A DNA stretch of 64,000 nucleotides from Flavobacteriaceae bacterium (GCA_947491985.1 CANLLR010000002.1:62001-126000); one strand, 5' to 3'; shown: positions 9,567 to 18,959, numbered from the stretch's first letter. The notes: generated by a model not told the origin, from the letters alone. Translations and numbers: made by a program.

Positions 9567-10343
9567 CTACTGATTTTTTGCTGTTCCACTACCAAAAAAC
9601 TTATTTTTGGTTTGCACTAAAAAGTTGAAATTTTTGGCAAATTGTTTTTTCATAAATGAAGCATCCTCTTTCGGAAACCAATCGGTTGTTCGAGGTTGTT
9701 CAATTAAACGGTTGTGAATTTGATAGGCGTAGGTAGCAATTGAGGTTCGGTATCTTCCTTCTGGAAAACTCGTCATATCATAACCATGCAACGTATGAGG
9801 CCCGCATTGTTGTACAATCAATCGGTTGAAAGGAACATCAAGCGAGGCTTCTTTACCTGTTCGTAAATCATTTATTTTCAGTTGCCCTTTGTATTCTTGT
9901 TTCCAATCTTTATTTAAATACAAAAGTAAGTTTAACTCACGGTACCAATTTTTATTCATCGGATGGTAGTTAAAATCCAAATGCATGTCCAAGAAACTGT
10001 TCTTTTTTCCTTGGTGTAAACCACCGCCGTGATTTTTTGGGTCTACAAAAACTTCTTTGGAAGTAATGTGTGTTAGTATTTTATTGAATCGTTCCGAGGA
10101 TAAGTCGTTATACAAATCGTCTAACTCAGGACATAAAACTTTATAATTAGACTTTTCAAATTTGTTGTTGGCAAAAGCATAATCACGACTTTTATTTTCC
10201 AATTCCGGAATGGCATCGTAAGCTCTAGTTAGTTTTTCTTCGTCACAAAATCCATCAATTATCAAATGCGGAAACGGTTGCGCCGTTAAATATTGAAGAC
10301 GTAAGGCATCTAAATTTTGCTCTAAAAAATCAAATTTGATCAT
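9567..10343 (-). CDS. 2-oxoglutarate/Fe(II)-dependent oxygenase
   Basis: A 258-residue protein with the facial triad of 2OG-Fe(II) enzymes: HLD (HxD) near residue 125, distal His in the HTLHGY block, and the 2-oxoglutarate-binding Arg in RYRTS. Such enzymes hydroxylate or oxidise a carbon of a sugar, lipid or protein; the substrate here is unknown. It runs against the surrounding polysaccharide genes. The start chosen gives MIKFDFLEQNLDA; a possible upstream start would add a hydrophobic 28-residue stretch, but a TATTTTTG promoter element lies inside that extension, which argues against it. Confidence 0.82.
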   Translation of the reverse strand: MIKFDFLEQNLDALRLQYLTAQPFPHLIIDGFCDEEKLTRAYDAIPELENKSRDYAFANNKFEKSNYKVLCPELDDLYNDLSSERFNKILTHITSKEVFVDPKNHGGGLHQGKKNSFLDMHLDFNYHPMNKNWYRELNLLLYLNKDWKQEYKGQLKINDLRTGKEASLDVPFNRLIVQQCGPHTLHGYDMTSFPEGRYRTSIATYAYQIHNRLIEQPRTTDWFPKEDASFMKKQFAKNFNFLVQTKNKFFGSGTAKNQ

Positions 10344-10364
10344 AATTTTAAAAAATTTATAAAG

Positions 10365-10372
10365 CAAAAATA
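10365..10372 (-). promoter_or_regulatory. Candidate -7 element for the 2OG oxygenase
   Basis: On the minus strand this reads TATTTTTG, a match to TAnnTTTG 22 bp upstream of the chosen ATG. The -33 TTG is not at the normal distance. Confidence 0.4.
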
Positions 10373-10377
10373 GAAAT

Positions 10378-10491
10378 AAAACTCCAATAAAAAACGGATT
10401 AAAGTCATAAAACTCCAATCTTATCATAATCTTTATTTATACTTTTTGTAAAGCAAAAGTTTTTTTCAAAAGTATACCAAAAAACTCCAAT
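10378..10491. repeat. Three direct copies of AAAACTCCAAT in a divergent intergenic region
   Basis: The 11-mer AAAACTCCAAT occurs at 10378-10388, 10409-10419 and 10481-10491, all on the plus strand and spaced 31 and 72 bp, close to whole helical turns. The region separates the divergent oxygenase and glycosyltransferase genes, so the copies could be sites for a shared regulator. Confidence 0.6.
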
Positions 10492-10499
10492 AATACCCG

Positions 10500-10507
10500 T
10501 ATTTTTG
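10500..10507 (+). promoter_or_regulatory. Candidate -7 element for the DUF1972 glycosyltransferase
   Basis: TATTTTTG fits TAnnTTTG and lies 23 bp before the ATG. No TTG is found at -33, so this is suggestive only. Confidence 0.4.
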
Positions 10508-10530
10508 GCGTTCAAAAGCAGCAGGATTTA

Positions 10531-11628
10531 ATGAAAATAGCCATTCTAGGAACACGAGGAATTCCTAATCATTACGGAGGATTTGAACAGTTTGCCGAGT
10601 ATTTTTCGGTGTATCTTGCCGAGAATGGGCACGAAGTTTATGTATACAATACTCATAATCATCCGTATTTACAAACTACTTACAAAGGGGTAAATATAAT
10701 CCACAAATACGATCCCGAATATAAAATTGGAACAGCAGGTCAGTTTATTTATGATTTGAATTGTATTTTAGATTTACGAAAGCATCACTTCGACATTATT
10801 CTACAATTGGGTTACACCAGCAGTTCTGTTTGGCATTGGTTACTCCCAAAAAAGCCATTAATCATAACCAATATGGATGGTTTAGAGTGGAAGCGTACAA
10901 AATATTCCAAAATGGTGCAAAAAGTACTTTTGTATGCTGAACAATTAGCCGTGAAAAGCAGCGATTATTTGATTGCGGATTCAATAGGTATTCAAAGTTA
11001 TTTGAAAAAGAAATACCAAAAAGAGTCAACCTATATTGCGTATGGCGCCACTTTATTTCTCCAACCCGACGAAACTATTTTAGAAGCGTATCAACTTAAA
11101 AAACACCAATTCAATATGATTTTGGCGCGTTTAGAACCCGAAAACAATATTGAAACTATTTTGAACGGTGTGGTTTTGAGCAATGACACTACACCAATGC
11201 TTGTTATTGGAAATCACAACACAACCTTTGGAACGTATTTGAAGGAAAAATTCAAAACGCATCCAAACATTCGCTTTTTAGGCGCCATTTACAACTTGGA
11301 GCATTTAGACAATTTGAGGTATTTTTCAAATTTGTATTTTCACGGACATTCAGTAGGTGGAACCAATCCGTCGTTGTTAGAGGCTATGGCATCAAGCGCG
11401 CTGATTATTGCGCACAAAAACGAATTCAATCAAGCCATTTTAAATGATAATGCGTATTATTTTTTAAATGCAGAAGAAGTGCAAAAATTACTTTCAAAAA
11501 TCAAAAAAAATGATAACTTGCAACTCATTCAAAATAACGTAAATGCTATTGCGAACGAATACAATTGGAATACAATAAATGACAAATATTTACAACTTTT
11601 TAAAGCATGCATGGCCAAAAACAATTGA
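10531..11628 (+). CDS. Glycosyltransferase with DUF1972 N-terminus (rhamnosyltransferase-like)
   Basis: A 365-residue GT-B enzyme. The N-terminus MKIAILGTRGIPNHYGGFEQ is the hallmark of the DUF1972 domain found in capsule and O-antigen rhamnosyltransferases; ITNMDGLEWKRTKYS is the second hallmark. The C-terminal GT4 half has MILARLEPENNIETIL and a GGTNPSLLEAMAS donor-binding block. It probably transfers L-rhamnose made by the Rml enzymes or a related deoxysugar; that is inference from the family. The following membrane protein starts 50 bases inside this gene. Confidence 0.87.
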   Translation: MKIAILGTRGIPNHYGGFEQFAEYFSVYLAENGHEVYVYNTHNHPYLQTTYKGVNIIHKYDPEYKIGTAGQFIYDLNCILDLRKHHFDIILQLGYTSSSVWHWLLPKKPLIITNMDGLEWKRTKYSKMVQKVLLYAEQLAVKSSDYLIADSIGIQSYLKKKYQKESTYIAYGATLFLQPDETILEAYQLKKHQFNMILARLEPENNIETILNGVVLSNDTTPMLVIGNHNTTFGTYLKEKFKTHPNIRFLGAIYNLEHLDNLRYFSNLYFHGHSVGGTNPSLLEAMASSALIIAHKNEFNQAILNDNAYYFLNAEEVQKLLSKIKKNDNLQLIQNNVNAIANEYNWNTINDKYLQLFKACMAKNN

Positions 11629-12907
11629 TTTTTTTAAAAATCCCTCTGTTTTTATTTACCTTCTCGCAGCCATTTTAATCACCATTCCTTTAAAAACAAT
11701 TTTTGTAAGTATTGCAATTATTACCTATGTTGTTGTGGCTCTTTTTCATGCCAAAAAGAATAAAATTATCTTTAACAAGTTTTTAATTCTTCCGATATTA
11801 TTTTATGTTTTAATGGTGTTGTCTTTGTTTTGGACACGCGCTTATAATTTGACAATGAATGGATTACAAAAAGAACTTCCTTTTCTATTTATCCCAATTG
11901 CCTTTTTATTTATTCCAAAATTAAGTAGGGTAGAAGCGTATAAAATTTTTAGATTTTTCAGTATGAGCATGGCTCTTTTCGGAGTGTATTATTTAGTTAA
12001 TGCCACGATTCGCTATATCGCAACTGAAAATTCGGGTGTTTTTTTCTATCACGAATTGGTCACTGCACAATTGAATGCAATTTATGTTTCGGTTTTTGCT
12101 TCCTTTGGGGTCTTTTATTTTATTTCGTTACAAACCCGAACGCTCATCGATAAGTTGGCCTTAGCCATTTTGATTGTTTTGGTGTTTTTATTGTCATCCA
12201 AAAGCATTATTACCATCGATTTTATTTTGATTATTTGCTATTATTCTTTTTTTGCACCCATTCCGAAAAGTGTAAAATTGACTACATTGTTAGCTGTTAC
12301 TTCCTTTTTAGTGTTCTCTTTGTTTTTTGTAAAAGAAGTTAAAGAGCGGTTTTTACTTGAATACGAAACGGCCTTTATCGACAATACGGTAAATAAAAAA
12401 ATAGGAAACCAAGACGAAAAAGTGTACAACGTTAGTTTAAAACAAGCTTGGGAAGTGGATACATTTCAACAAAATCATTTTTTCCCAGGAACAGCCGTAC
12501 GGATATATCAAATTCGCATTTTTGGAGAAATGCTCCAAGAAAACCCTATATTTTTTAAAGGTTTTGGTCTGGAAGCTTCTCAAGAAAAAATTAGAGAAAA
12601 AGAAGTTGAGCATAACTTATACCGAGGTTATGGAGATTTTAACTTCCACAATCAATATGTACAAACGTTTTCTGAGTTGGGCTTTTTTGGCTTTTTACTT
12701 TTACTCGCCATGCTGCATGTAAACCATATCAAGGCATGGAAACAAAAAGATTTTCTACACATTGCTTTTGCCATTTCAATGATAATTCTATTTTTGTCAG
12801 AATCGTTTTTCTGTAGACAACGCGGAATTGTATTTTTTATAACAATTTATTGTATCTTTAATTTAATAAATCCAGCCACAGAAAACCCCAATGCAGAACA
12901 ATTATGA
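11579..12907 (+). CDS. O-antigen ligase/polymerase-family membrane protein (second Wzy/WaaL-like)
   Basis: A 442-residue inner-membrane protein with about 11 hydrophobic segments. A large soluble loop spans residues about 245-355 and carries FNFHNQYVQTFSELGFFGF, the His-Asn motif of the O-antigen ligase family (PF04932 type). The first ATG, giving MTNIYNFLKHAW, overlaps the previous gene by 50 bases. With the other superfamily member at 5250-6503 the locus has a candidate polymerase and a candidate ligase. After the stop the same frame stays open for about 26 codons without recognisable homology. Confidence 0.8.
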   Translation: MTNIYNFLKHAWPKTIDFFKNPSVFIYLLAAILITIPLKTIFVSIAIITYVVVALFHAKKNKIIFNKFLILPILFYVLMVLSLFWTRAYNLTMNGLQKELPFLFIPIAFLFIPKLSRVEAYKIFRFFSMSMALFGVYYLVNATIRYIATENSGVFFYHELVTAQLNAIYVSVFASFGVFYFISLQTRTLIDKLALAILIVLVFLLSSKSIITIDFILIICYYSFFAPIPKSVKLTTLLAVTSFLVFSLFFVKEVKERFLLEYETAFIDNTVNKKIGNQDEKVYNVSLKQAWEVDTFQQNHFFPGTAVRIYQIRIFGEMLQENPIFFKGFGLEASQEKIREKEVEHNLYRGYGDFNFHNQYVQTFSELGFFGFLLLLAMLHVNHIKAWKQKDFLHIAFAISMIILFLSESFFCRQRGIVFFITIYCIFNLINPATENPNAEQL

Positions 12908-13018
12908 AATGAGCACAACTTTGATTTGGTCGCAAATACCAATTATGATATGCGACCCGAACTTGCGAATTGGAGAAGCAATCACATTTGACCAATAAAA
13001 AACAATAGAAAGCCACAT

Positions 13019-14002
13019 ATGAAAAGAATTTTAATCACCGGTGCTGCAGGATTTCTAGGTTCGCATCTTTGTGACCGATTTATAAAAGAAGGTTATTTTG
13101 TAATTGGAATGGACAATCTCATTACTGGAGATTTAAAAAATATCGCACATTTATTTAAACTTGAAAATTTCGAATTTTACCACCACGACATAACTAAATT
13201 TATTCATGTTCCGGGTAAATTAGATTATATTTTACATTTTGCCTCACCCGCAAGTCCGATTGATTATTTAAAAATTCCAATTCAAACCTTAAAAGTGGGT
13301 TCACTTGGAACACACAATCTTTTGGGATTAGCCCGAGTAAAAAAGGCGCGAATTCTTATCGCTTCTACATCAGAAGTGTACGGAGATCCTTTAGTACATC
13401 CACAAACAGAAGAATATTATGGAAACGTAAATACTATCGGTCCGCGAGGTGTTTATGATGAAGCCAAACGGTTTCAAGAATCTATAACTATGGCGTATCA
13501 CACTTTTCATGGTGTAGAAACGCGTATCGTTAGAATATTCAATACGTATGGGCCACGAATGCGATTGAACGACGGCCGCGTTATTCCAGCTTTTATCGGT
13601 CAGGCTTTGCGAGGCGAAGATTTAACTATTTTTGGTGACGGAATGCAAACGCGTTCTTTTTGTTATGTAGACGACCAAGTGGAAGGCATTTTCAGATTGT
13701 TGCATTCGGATTATGTTTATCCAGTAAATATTGGTAACCCTGATGAAATAACCATCAAAGATTTTGCAGAAGAAATTATTAATCTTACCGGAACTAAACA
13801 AAAAATAGCATACCATCCATTGCCAATTAATGATCCATTACAACGTCAACCCGACATTACCAAAGCCAAAAGTATTTTAGGCTGGGAAGCTAAAGTGTCG
13901 CGACAAGAAGGAATGAAAATTACCTATGCGTATTTCCAATCATTGTCATCGGAAGAATTACTAAAAGAAGAACATAAAGACTTTTCAAAATACATTTTTT
14001 AA
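13019..14002 (+). CDS. UDP-glucuronate decarboxylase (UDP-xylose synthase)-like SDR
   Basis: A 327-residue extended [22 protein letters not shown] is the NAD-binding loop; STSEVYGDP and [11 protein letters not shown] hold the catalytic Ser/Glu and Tyr-x3-Lys, an arrangement typical of UXS enzymes that oxidise and decarboxylate UDP-glucuronate to UDP-xylose. [19 protein letters not shown] is another UXS mark. Known homologues usually show YDEGKR where this protein has YDEAKR, a mild change. No UDP-glucose dehydrogenase that would supply UDP-glucuronate is in the window. The main alternative is a related UDP-sugar epimerase. Confidence 0.85.
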   Translation: MKRILITGAAGFLGSHLCDRFIKEGYFVIGMDNLITGDLKNIAHLFKLENFEFYHHDITKFIHVPGKLDYILHFASPASPIDYLKIPIQTLKVGSLGTHNLLGLARVKKARILIASTSEVYGDPLVHPQTEEYYGNVNTIGPRGVYDEAKRFQESITMAYHTFHGVETRIVRIFNTYGPRMRLNDGRVIPAFIGQALRGEDLTIFGDGMQTRSFCYVDDQVEGIFRLLHSDYVYPVNIGNPDEITIKDFAEEIINLTGTKQKIAYHPLPINDPLQRQPDITKAKSILGWEAKVSRQEGMKITYAYFQSLSSEELLKEEHKDFSKYIF

Positions 14003-14003
14003 A

Positions 14004-15356
14004 GTGCAAAGACACACAGGAAGATTTTCCGTTTATATCAGGCCCTTTTCCTATTTGCTGGATTTAATTATTATTAATTTCCTTGCCTATTTCTTATTGA
14101 CAAACTCTTTAACAGGGTTTTATTACCATCTTTTTGTGTCCTTTTCATGGGTTGTCATTTCATGGAATGTAAGTTTTTATGAAGTGTATCGTTTTACAAA
14201 AGTGATCGAAATATTAAGTAAAATTATAAAACAATACATTGTTTTTACCATTGTAAACTTTGCCTATATTGGTTATTTTTTAAAATTTTCTGAACCCTCG
14301 TTAATTGTAAAGTTTGTAACTATAGCTATGATTGCTATTGCTTCGGGTAAACTTTTTGTGTATTATTTTTTACGAAGATTTAGAGTCGTTTTTGGCGGAA
14401 ATTTTAGAAGAGTAGTTATTATTGGGGAAGAAAAAAACACCTCGCACCTCATCGATTTTTTTAATGAAAATCCAAATTACGGCTATAAACTTGTTACATC
14501 TTTTGATTTAAAAACAGCCAAAAAACAACAAATACAAGAGTGTTTCGATTTTGTTTTGGCTAATAATATTGATGAAATTTACGGTGCTTTATCCGACTTA
14601 TCCAACACGGATGTTAATGCAATAATAGACTTTACAGACAATAATTTAAAAACGTTAAAGTTCTTACCTGACGAAAAAGAAGTCACTTCAAGAAATTTAA
14701 AATTAGATTATTACGGGTACATTCCAATTGTTTCTTTGCGAAATATTCCGTTAGACATTACCGCTAATCAAATCATGAAGAGAACTTTCGACATCTTGTT
14801 TTCAACACTTGTTATCGTTGGGTTTTTATCGTGGCTTACACCAATTTTAGCTATTTTGATAAAATTAGAATCCAAAGGACCGGTGTTTTTTAAACAACGC
14901 CGTAACGGATTGAATTATCATGAATTTGATTGTTATAAATTCAGATCGATGACTTTGAATGACATTGCCGATTTAGAACAAGTGTCAAAAAACGACCCAC
15001 GAATTACTAAAATTGGACGATTTATCAGAAAAACCAGTATCGATGAATTGCCACAATTTTTCAATGTTTTCCTCGGCGATATGTCGGTTGTTGGACCACG
15101 ACCACACATGGTAAGTCATACAGAAATGTATGCTAAACGGATTGATAAATTTATGGTGCGTCATTTCATTAAGCCGGGCATTACAGGTTTGGCGCAAACC
15201 AATGGATATAGAGGCGAAGTGGAAATAGAGTCGGACATCATCAACCGAGTAAAATACGACATATTTTATCTCGAAAATTGGTCATTATTGTTGGATATTA
15301 AAATTGTTTTTTTGACGGTAATTAATACCATCAGAGGAGAAGATAAAGCCTATTAA
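14004..15356 (+). CDS. Polyisoprenyl-phosphate hexose-1-phosphate transferase (initiating sugar transferase)
   Basis: Starts repeat-unit synthesis by moving a sugar-1-phosphate onto undecaprenyl phosphate. The 450 residues have the WcaJ-like layout: four N-terminal membrane helices, a Rossmann-like middle domain from about residue 130, a fifth helix near 270, and a C-terminal catalytic domain with KRTFDILFS, GPVFFKQRRNG, YKFRSM, TSIDELPQFFNVFLGDMS and VGPRPH. All key catalytic blocks are intact. The start is GTG, two bases after the previous stop. The 3' end overlaps the convergent glycosyltransferase by four bases. Confidence 0.93.
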   Translation: MQRHTGRFSVYIRPFSYLLDLIIINFLAYFLLTNSLTGFYYHLFVSFSWVVISWNVSFYEVYRFTKVIEILSKIIKQYIVFTIVNFAYIGYFLKFSEPSLIVKFVTIAMIAIASGKLFVYYFLRRFRVVFGGNFRRVVIIGEEKNTSHLIDFFNENPNYGYKLVTSFDLKTAKKQQIQECFDFVLANNIDEIYGALSDLSNTDVNAIIDFTDNNLKTLKFLPDEKEVTSRNLKLDYYGYIPIVSLRNIPLDITANQIMKRTFDILFSTLVIVGFLSWLTPILAILIKLESKGPVFFKQRRNGLNYHEFDCYKFRSMTLNDIADLEQVSKNDPRITKIGRFIRKTSIDELPQFFNVFLGDMSVVGPRPHMVSHTEMYAKRIDKFMVRHFIKPGITGLAQTNGYRGEVEIESDIINRVKYDIFYLENWSLLLDIKIVFLTVINTIRGEDKAY

Positions 15357-16537
15357 AAAACTTCTTTTGCAATCAAGTCTCTAACTTGTCGGTTTAAATC
15401 AAAATTAATCTTAGCTGTTTTATATATTGTATTTTTCATTGTTTCTAAAATTGATTTGTCTGTTTTTGAAATTAGTGAAATCACCGAATTTAATTCATAA
15501 TAATTTCCTACTTCGGCCACCCAACCTAAATTATTTTCGGTCACAATAGTTTCACCTTCACCGCCTCCAAAATATAAAATCGGTAATCCTAAGGAACTGT
15601 ATTCGAAAATTTTAGAAGGTACTGAGCCATATATTCTGGTTTTTAAGGGAACTATAGCGACGTCAAAGGAATAGAGTTTTTTTAGTAAATCGTTTCGATC
15701 CATCATACCATGAAAATGGATGGATTTTGTTTTGGTAGATAAAATCAATGTTTCAATTTGTTTTTTTTCTGCTCCGTCACCAAATAGGTGAAGTTCAATA
15801 TTGGAATGATCTAAATTGGTTTTTTCACACAATTCTAAAACGCCTTGAGCTACGCCTAAAAGGCCAGCATAAAAAAGTTTAATAATTCTGTCAGGTTTTG
15901 TTTCTAATGCTATTTTATCTCCAATATGATTAGGAAAATTGCGATATAAGTAGCATTTTTTTTCCGGAAAAAGTATCAAGATGTGCGCTATAATCTCATG
16001 GGATTGTCCTAAAATTACTGTCGCTTTTTTATAAATGTAACATTCTAAAAATAATGAAAATTTATGCGAAAAGGAGTCTTTTGATATTGCATTCAATTCA
16101 ATAGCAGCTAACGGCCACAAATCGGAAACATTCAGGATAATCTTTTTATTTTTTAATGAGAGCATAAAGACTGCAATAAACGACAGCAATAATGGCGGCG
16201 ACTGCACAACAACTTTATGAGGCGTTTTTTTAATTAGCAAATAGAAAAATAAACTCAGTGAAAAAGATAAAATAGCGATAATTCTAATCAATTTATTTTT
16301 GCTTACGCTAGGAAAAATCCAAAGTCTTTTTATAGTTATACCCTCCCGATTTTCTGTAACCGAAAATTTGTTTTTATATTCGGGAAATAACGCTCCCGTT
16401 GGATAATTGGCTAACGGACAAACAATTGATACGTTATAATTATTTTGTTTCAATTGCAATGCCATTTGTTCAATTCTGTTCGCAGCAGCACCTTTTTCGG
16501 GCGGATAATAATTGGATATGATTAGGATATCTTTCAT
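15353..16537 (-). CDS. GT4-family glycosyltransferase (WbuB-like)
   Basis: A 394-residue GT-B enzyme beginning MKDILIISNYYPPEKGAAANR, typical of WbuB-type transferases. It has an internal hydrophobic segment near residues 88-130 that probably docks it at the membrane, LNVSDLWPLAAIEL, and a C-terminal donor site with VPLKTRIYGSVPSKIFEYSS. The gene is last in a minus-strand arm behind wecB, whose stop it overlaps by one base. Since WbuB-like enzymes often use N-acetylated aminosugars and WecB makes UDP-ManNAc, a ManNAc-derived donor is a reasonable guess. Confidence 0.87.
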   Translation of the reverse strand: MKDILIISNYYPPEKGAAANRIEQMALQLKQNNYNVSIVCPLANYPTGALFPEYKNKFSVTENREGITIKRLWIFPSVSKNKLIRIIAILSFSLSLFFYLLIKKTPHKVVVQSPPLLLSFIAVFMLSLKNKKIILNVSDLWPLAAIELNAISKDSFSHKFSLFLECYIYKKATVILGQSHEIIAHILILFPEKKCYLYRNFPNHIGDKIALETKPDRIIKLFYAGLLGVAQGVLELCEKTNLDHSNIELHLFGDGAEKKQIETLILSTKTKSIHFHGMMDRNDLLKKLYSFDVAIVPLKTRIYGSVPSKIFEYSSLGLPILYFGGGEGETIVTENNLGWVAEVGNYYELNSVISLISKTDKSILETMKNTIYKTAKINFDLNRQVRDLIAKEVF

Positions 16538-17622
16538 TATTTTGAAAGTAGTATTTCGATAATTCGCTCAGAGGCTTTGCCGTCCCAAAGTTCAGGAATT
16601 CCTTTTTTTGACATTCCTTTTTCTAAAAATTTAGTAAATTCTGTGGTTAAATTTTCAATAGTAATTCCGACTAATTTATTGGTCCCAATTTCTACTGTTT
16701 CGGGTCTTTCAGTGGTTGTTCTCATCGTAAAACATGGAATTCCCAAAACGGTTGTTTCTTCCGAAATCCCACCCGAATCCGTGATAACTGCAAAACTATT
16801 TTGTATCAAATACATAAAATTTAAATACCCTTGTGGTTCTACAAAAAATATGTTTTTTAAATGTGTAGTATTTTTATTTAAAACTGCTTTGGTCCTAGGA
16901 TGAATTGGAAAAATTACCTTTTTATTACCTACCATACTATCGATTCCTTTAAGTAAAAGTAGTAGCGAATGTTCTTCATCAACATTAGAAGGCCGGTGCA
17001 ATGTCAAAACGATATAATTATTTTTTTCTAAAGCATAATCTTTCCAAAAAGCGGGTGCCAAAATTCGATTCAAATTCTGATATAATGTGTCAATCATTAC
17101 ATTACCCACAAAATGAATAGAAGAAGGAACCGCGCCATATTTCAATAAATTTTCACTTGCCCAAGTGGATGTTGTAAAGAAGTAATCGGTAATACTATCA
17201 GTAACAATTCGATTGATTTCTTCTGGCATGGTCATGTCGCCCGATCGAATTCCGGCTTCAACATGTGTAACTTTTACATTCATTTTCTTGGCAACAATGG
17301 CACAAGCCATAGTCGAATTAACGTCGCCAACTACCAAAACCAAATCACACGGATTTTCAATTAATTCCTTTTCAAAGGCAATCATAATGGCAGCCGTTTG
17401 TTCGGCTTGTGAGCCACTTTTGACTCCCAAATTCACATTGGGATGCGGAATATGTAACTCTTCAAAAAATGTACCGCTCAGGTTTTTATCGTAATGTTGA
17501 CCGGTATGAACCAGTCGATAGGAAATAGTTGCTCCTTCCGATTGTTTTTTTTTAATTGCTTTGATAATGGGCGCAATTTTTATAAAATTGGGACGTGCGC
17601 CAGCTATTATGGTGATTTTCAT
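16537..17622 (-). CDS. wecB: UDP-N-acetylglucosamine 2-epimerase (non-hydrolysing)
   Basis: Interconverts UDP-GlcNAc and UDP-ManNAc. The 361 residues fit the family. Diagnostic blocks are IIAGARPNFIKIAPII, VHTGQHYDKNLSG, VGDVNSTMACA, THVEAGIRSGDMTMPEEINR, LTLHRPSNVDE and TDSGGISEETTVLGIP. The next gene on the minus strand begins at its last base, and the CapK-like gene ends 15 bp upstream, so the three read as one unit. A WecC dehydrogenase is not in the window, so the product may be used as ManNAc itself or be processed by an enzyme coded elsewhere. Confidence 0.95.
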   Translation of the reverse strand: MKITIIAGARPNFIKIAPIIKAIKKKQSEGATISYRLVHTGQHYDKNLSGTFFEELHIPHPNVNLGVKSGSQAEQTAAIMIAFEKELIENPCDLVLVVGDVNSTMACAIVAKKMNVKVTHVEAGIRSGDMTMPEEINRIVTDSITDYFFTTSTWASENLLKYGAVPSSIHFVGNVMIDTLYQNLNRILAPAFWKDYALEKNNYIVLTLHRPSNVDEEHSLLLLLKGIDSMVGNKKVIFPIHPRTKAVLNKNTTHLKNIFFVEPQGYLNFMYLIQNSFAVITDSGGISEETTVLGIPCFTMRTTTERPETVEIGTNKLVGITIENLTTEFTKFLEKGMSKKGIPELWDGKASERIIEILLSK

Positions 17623-17637
17623 GGTTGTTTGAGTATC

Positions 17638-18951
17638 TTATTTTACTAACGAAATAAATTGTTTTAACTTTCCACTTTTGCTTCTTTGCAATGTTGCTTT
17701 TCGAGTAAAGGTAAAGTTTAAACCACTTTCTAAATAAGCGGTAATGGCTTTTTCAATGGTAACAATTTGACTTTCGGTTAAGGCGGTTTGGCTTACATAT
17801 TCTATTTCAAATGTATCGATTTTCGATTGTATAATGACAAATTCTTTTACATTTCCATCGTCTTCAATGATGCTTTTAGTGACATAATAGAAAGTCAAAC
17901 CGGGTGATTTTTTCCCACTTGGTAGAATAGCGATATCATTGGTTCGCCCAATTAATTTTTTTAGAATTGGTTTTTTGAGCGTACTTTTTTCGTCCAAAAT
18001 TCCAATATCGCCAATGTCATACCGAATAAAAGGATGTGCTTTGTTGTAAAAAGAAGTAATTACAATTCGACCTTCTTTTCCGTAAGGCAAAACCGTATTA
18101 TCATCGTCTACAATTTCAACATATAAGGTTTCCGAATTTACTTGCCAATCACCAGCTGGATTTTGAAAAGCAATCACATCCAATTCGGATGCACCATATT
18201 CATTAATTATTGGAACACCAAAATAGGTTTCCATTACAGCCTTATTGTCTTCAAACAACATCTCTGAGGTGACGATGCAACATTTTAAAGTAGGACAAAC
18301 GGATTTTAAAACGATGTTTTTTCCCTGTAAAAATTTAGCAAATAAAACAACTGAACTAGTATATCCATTTATGTAATCAAACTTTTTGTATTGAAATTTT
18401 TTTAAAATTTTCTCCAAAACCGCATCCGATAAGTCAAAAATAGTAAACCGATACCGATTGCTTAGGAAGTCTTTTATACGTTCTTTTGAGTTACCAATAA
18501 AATCTAATGGAATGCCATAAAATCGAGCTTGCAACGAGCGATTAAAATCGATGTCAAACCAACCAAAACGATGCATGATGTTACTCCATGTTAACGCATG
18601 ACAAAATTTATCTTTGGCAAAAATAAATGGATCGCCACTTGATCCGGAAGTTTTATTAACATAGGTGTTTTTTATAGAAAATCCATCTGATAACCTTTCT
18701 TGTAATGTTTTTTGAAATGTTGCTTTGGTCATTATTGGAAGTTCTTCCCAACTTTTATGTAATGATTTTCCAACAAAATGAATATAATGCCTATTGTTTT
18801 TTAAATGATAGGCAACAATTTCTTCTTTTTTTAACTGTACATGATTTTCAAAATCGGAACCAGTAAAGGCTTGAATTTTTAGAAATTCGGTTGCTGCTTC
18901 CTTTAGCGGGAAACCATTTAAACGAAGTGAAAATTGGAAAAGTTGCAGCAT
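17638..18951 (-). CDS. CapK-like adenylate-forming ligase (phenylacetate-CoA ligase family)
   Basis: A 437-residue protein of the AMP-forming synthetase superfamily, close to capsule proteins of the CapK/PaaK type. The ATP-binding P-loop is NKTSGSSGDPFIF near residues 118-130; the adenylate-binding NEYGASELDV and the hinge-side YDIGDIG follow. Such genes recur in capsule and exopolysaccharide clusters, where their substrate is mostly unknown. It is first in the minus-strand arm with wecB and the GT4 gene, and a terminator separates it from the T9SS gene upstream. Family certain, reaction unknown. Confidence 0.85.
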   Translation of the reverse strand: MLQLFQFSLRLNGFPLKEAATEFLKIQAFTGSDFENHVQLKKEEIVAYHLKNNRHYIHFVGKSLHKSWEELPIMTKATFQKTLQERLSDGFSIKNTYVNKTSGSSGDPFIFAKDKFCHALTWSNIMHRFGWFDIDFNRSLQARFYGIPLDFIGNSKERIKDFLSNRYRFTIFDLSDAVLEKILKKFQYKKFDYINGYTSSVVLFAKFLQGKNIVLKSVCPTLKCCIVTSEMLFEDNKAVMETYFGVPIINEYGASELDVIAFQNPAGDWQVNSETLYVEIVDDDNTVLPYGKEGRIVITSFYNKAHPFIRYDIGDIGILDEKSTLKKPILKKLIGRTNDIAILPSGKKSPGLTFYYVTKSIIEDDGNVKEFVIIQSKIDTFEIEYVSQTALTESQIVTIEKAITAYLESGLNFTFTRKATLQRSKSGKLKQFISLVK

Positions 18952-18959
18952 ATTTAATC

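Noticed and set aside
10344..10427. 28-residue hydrophobic extension of the 2OG oxygenase
   Set aside because: A -7 promoter element falls within it and the soluble enzyme family has no such anchor.
12891..12998. 35-codon frame overlapping the end of the second Wzy/WaaL-like gene; also an open continuation of that gene's own frame to 12985
   Set aside because: Neither gives a recognisable protein. It may be a remnant of a lost gene, but I cannot support it.
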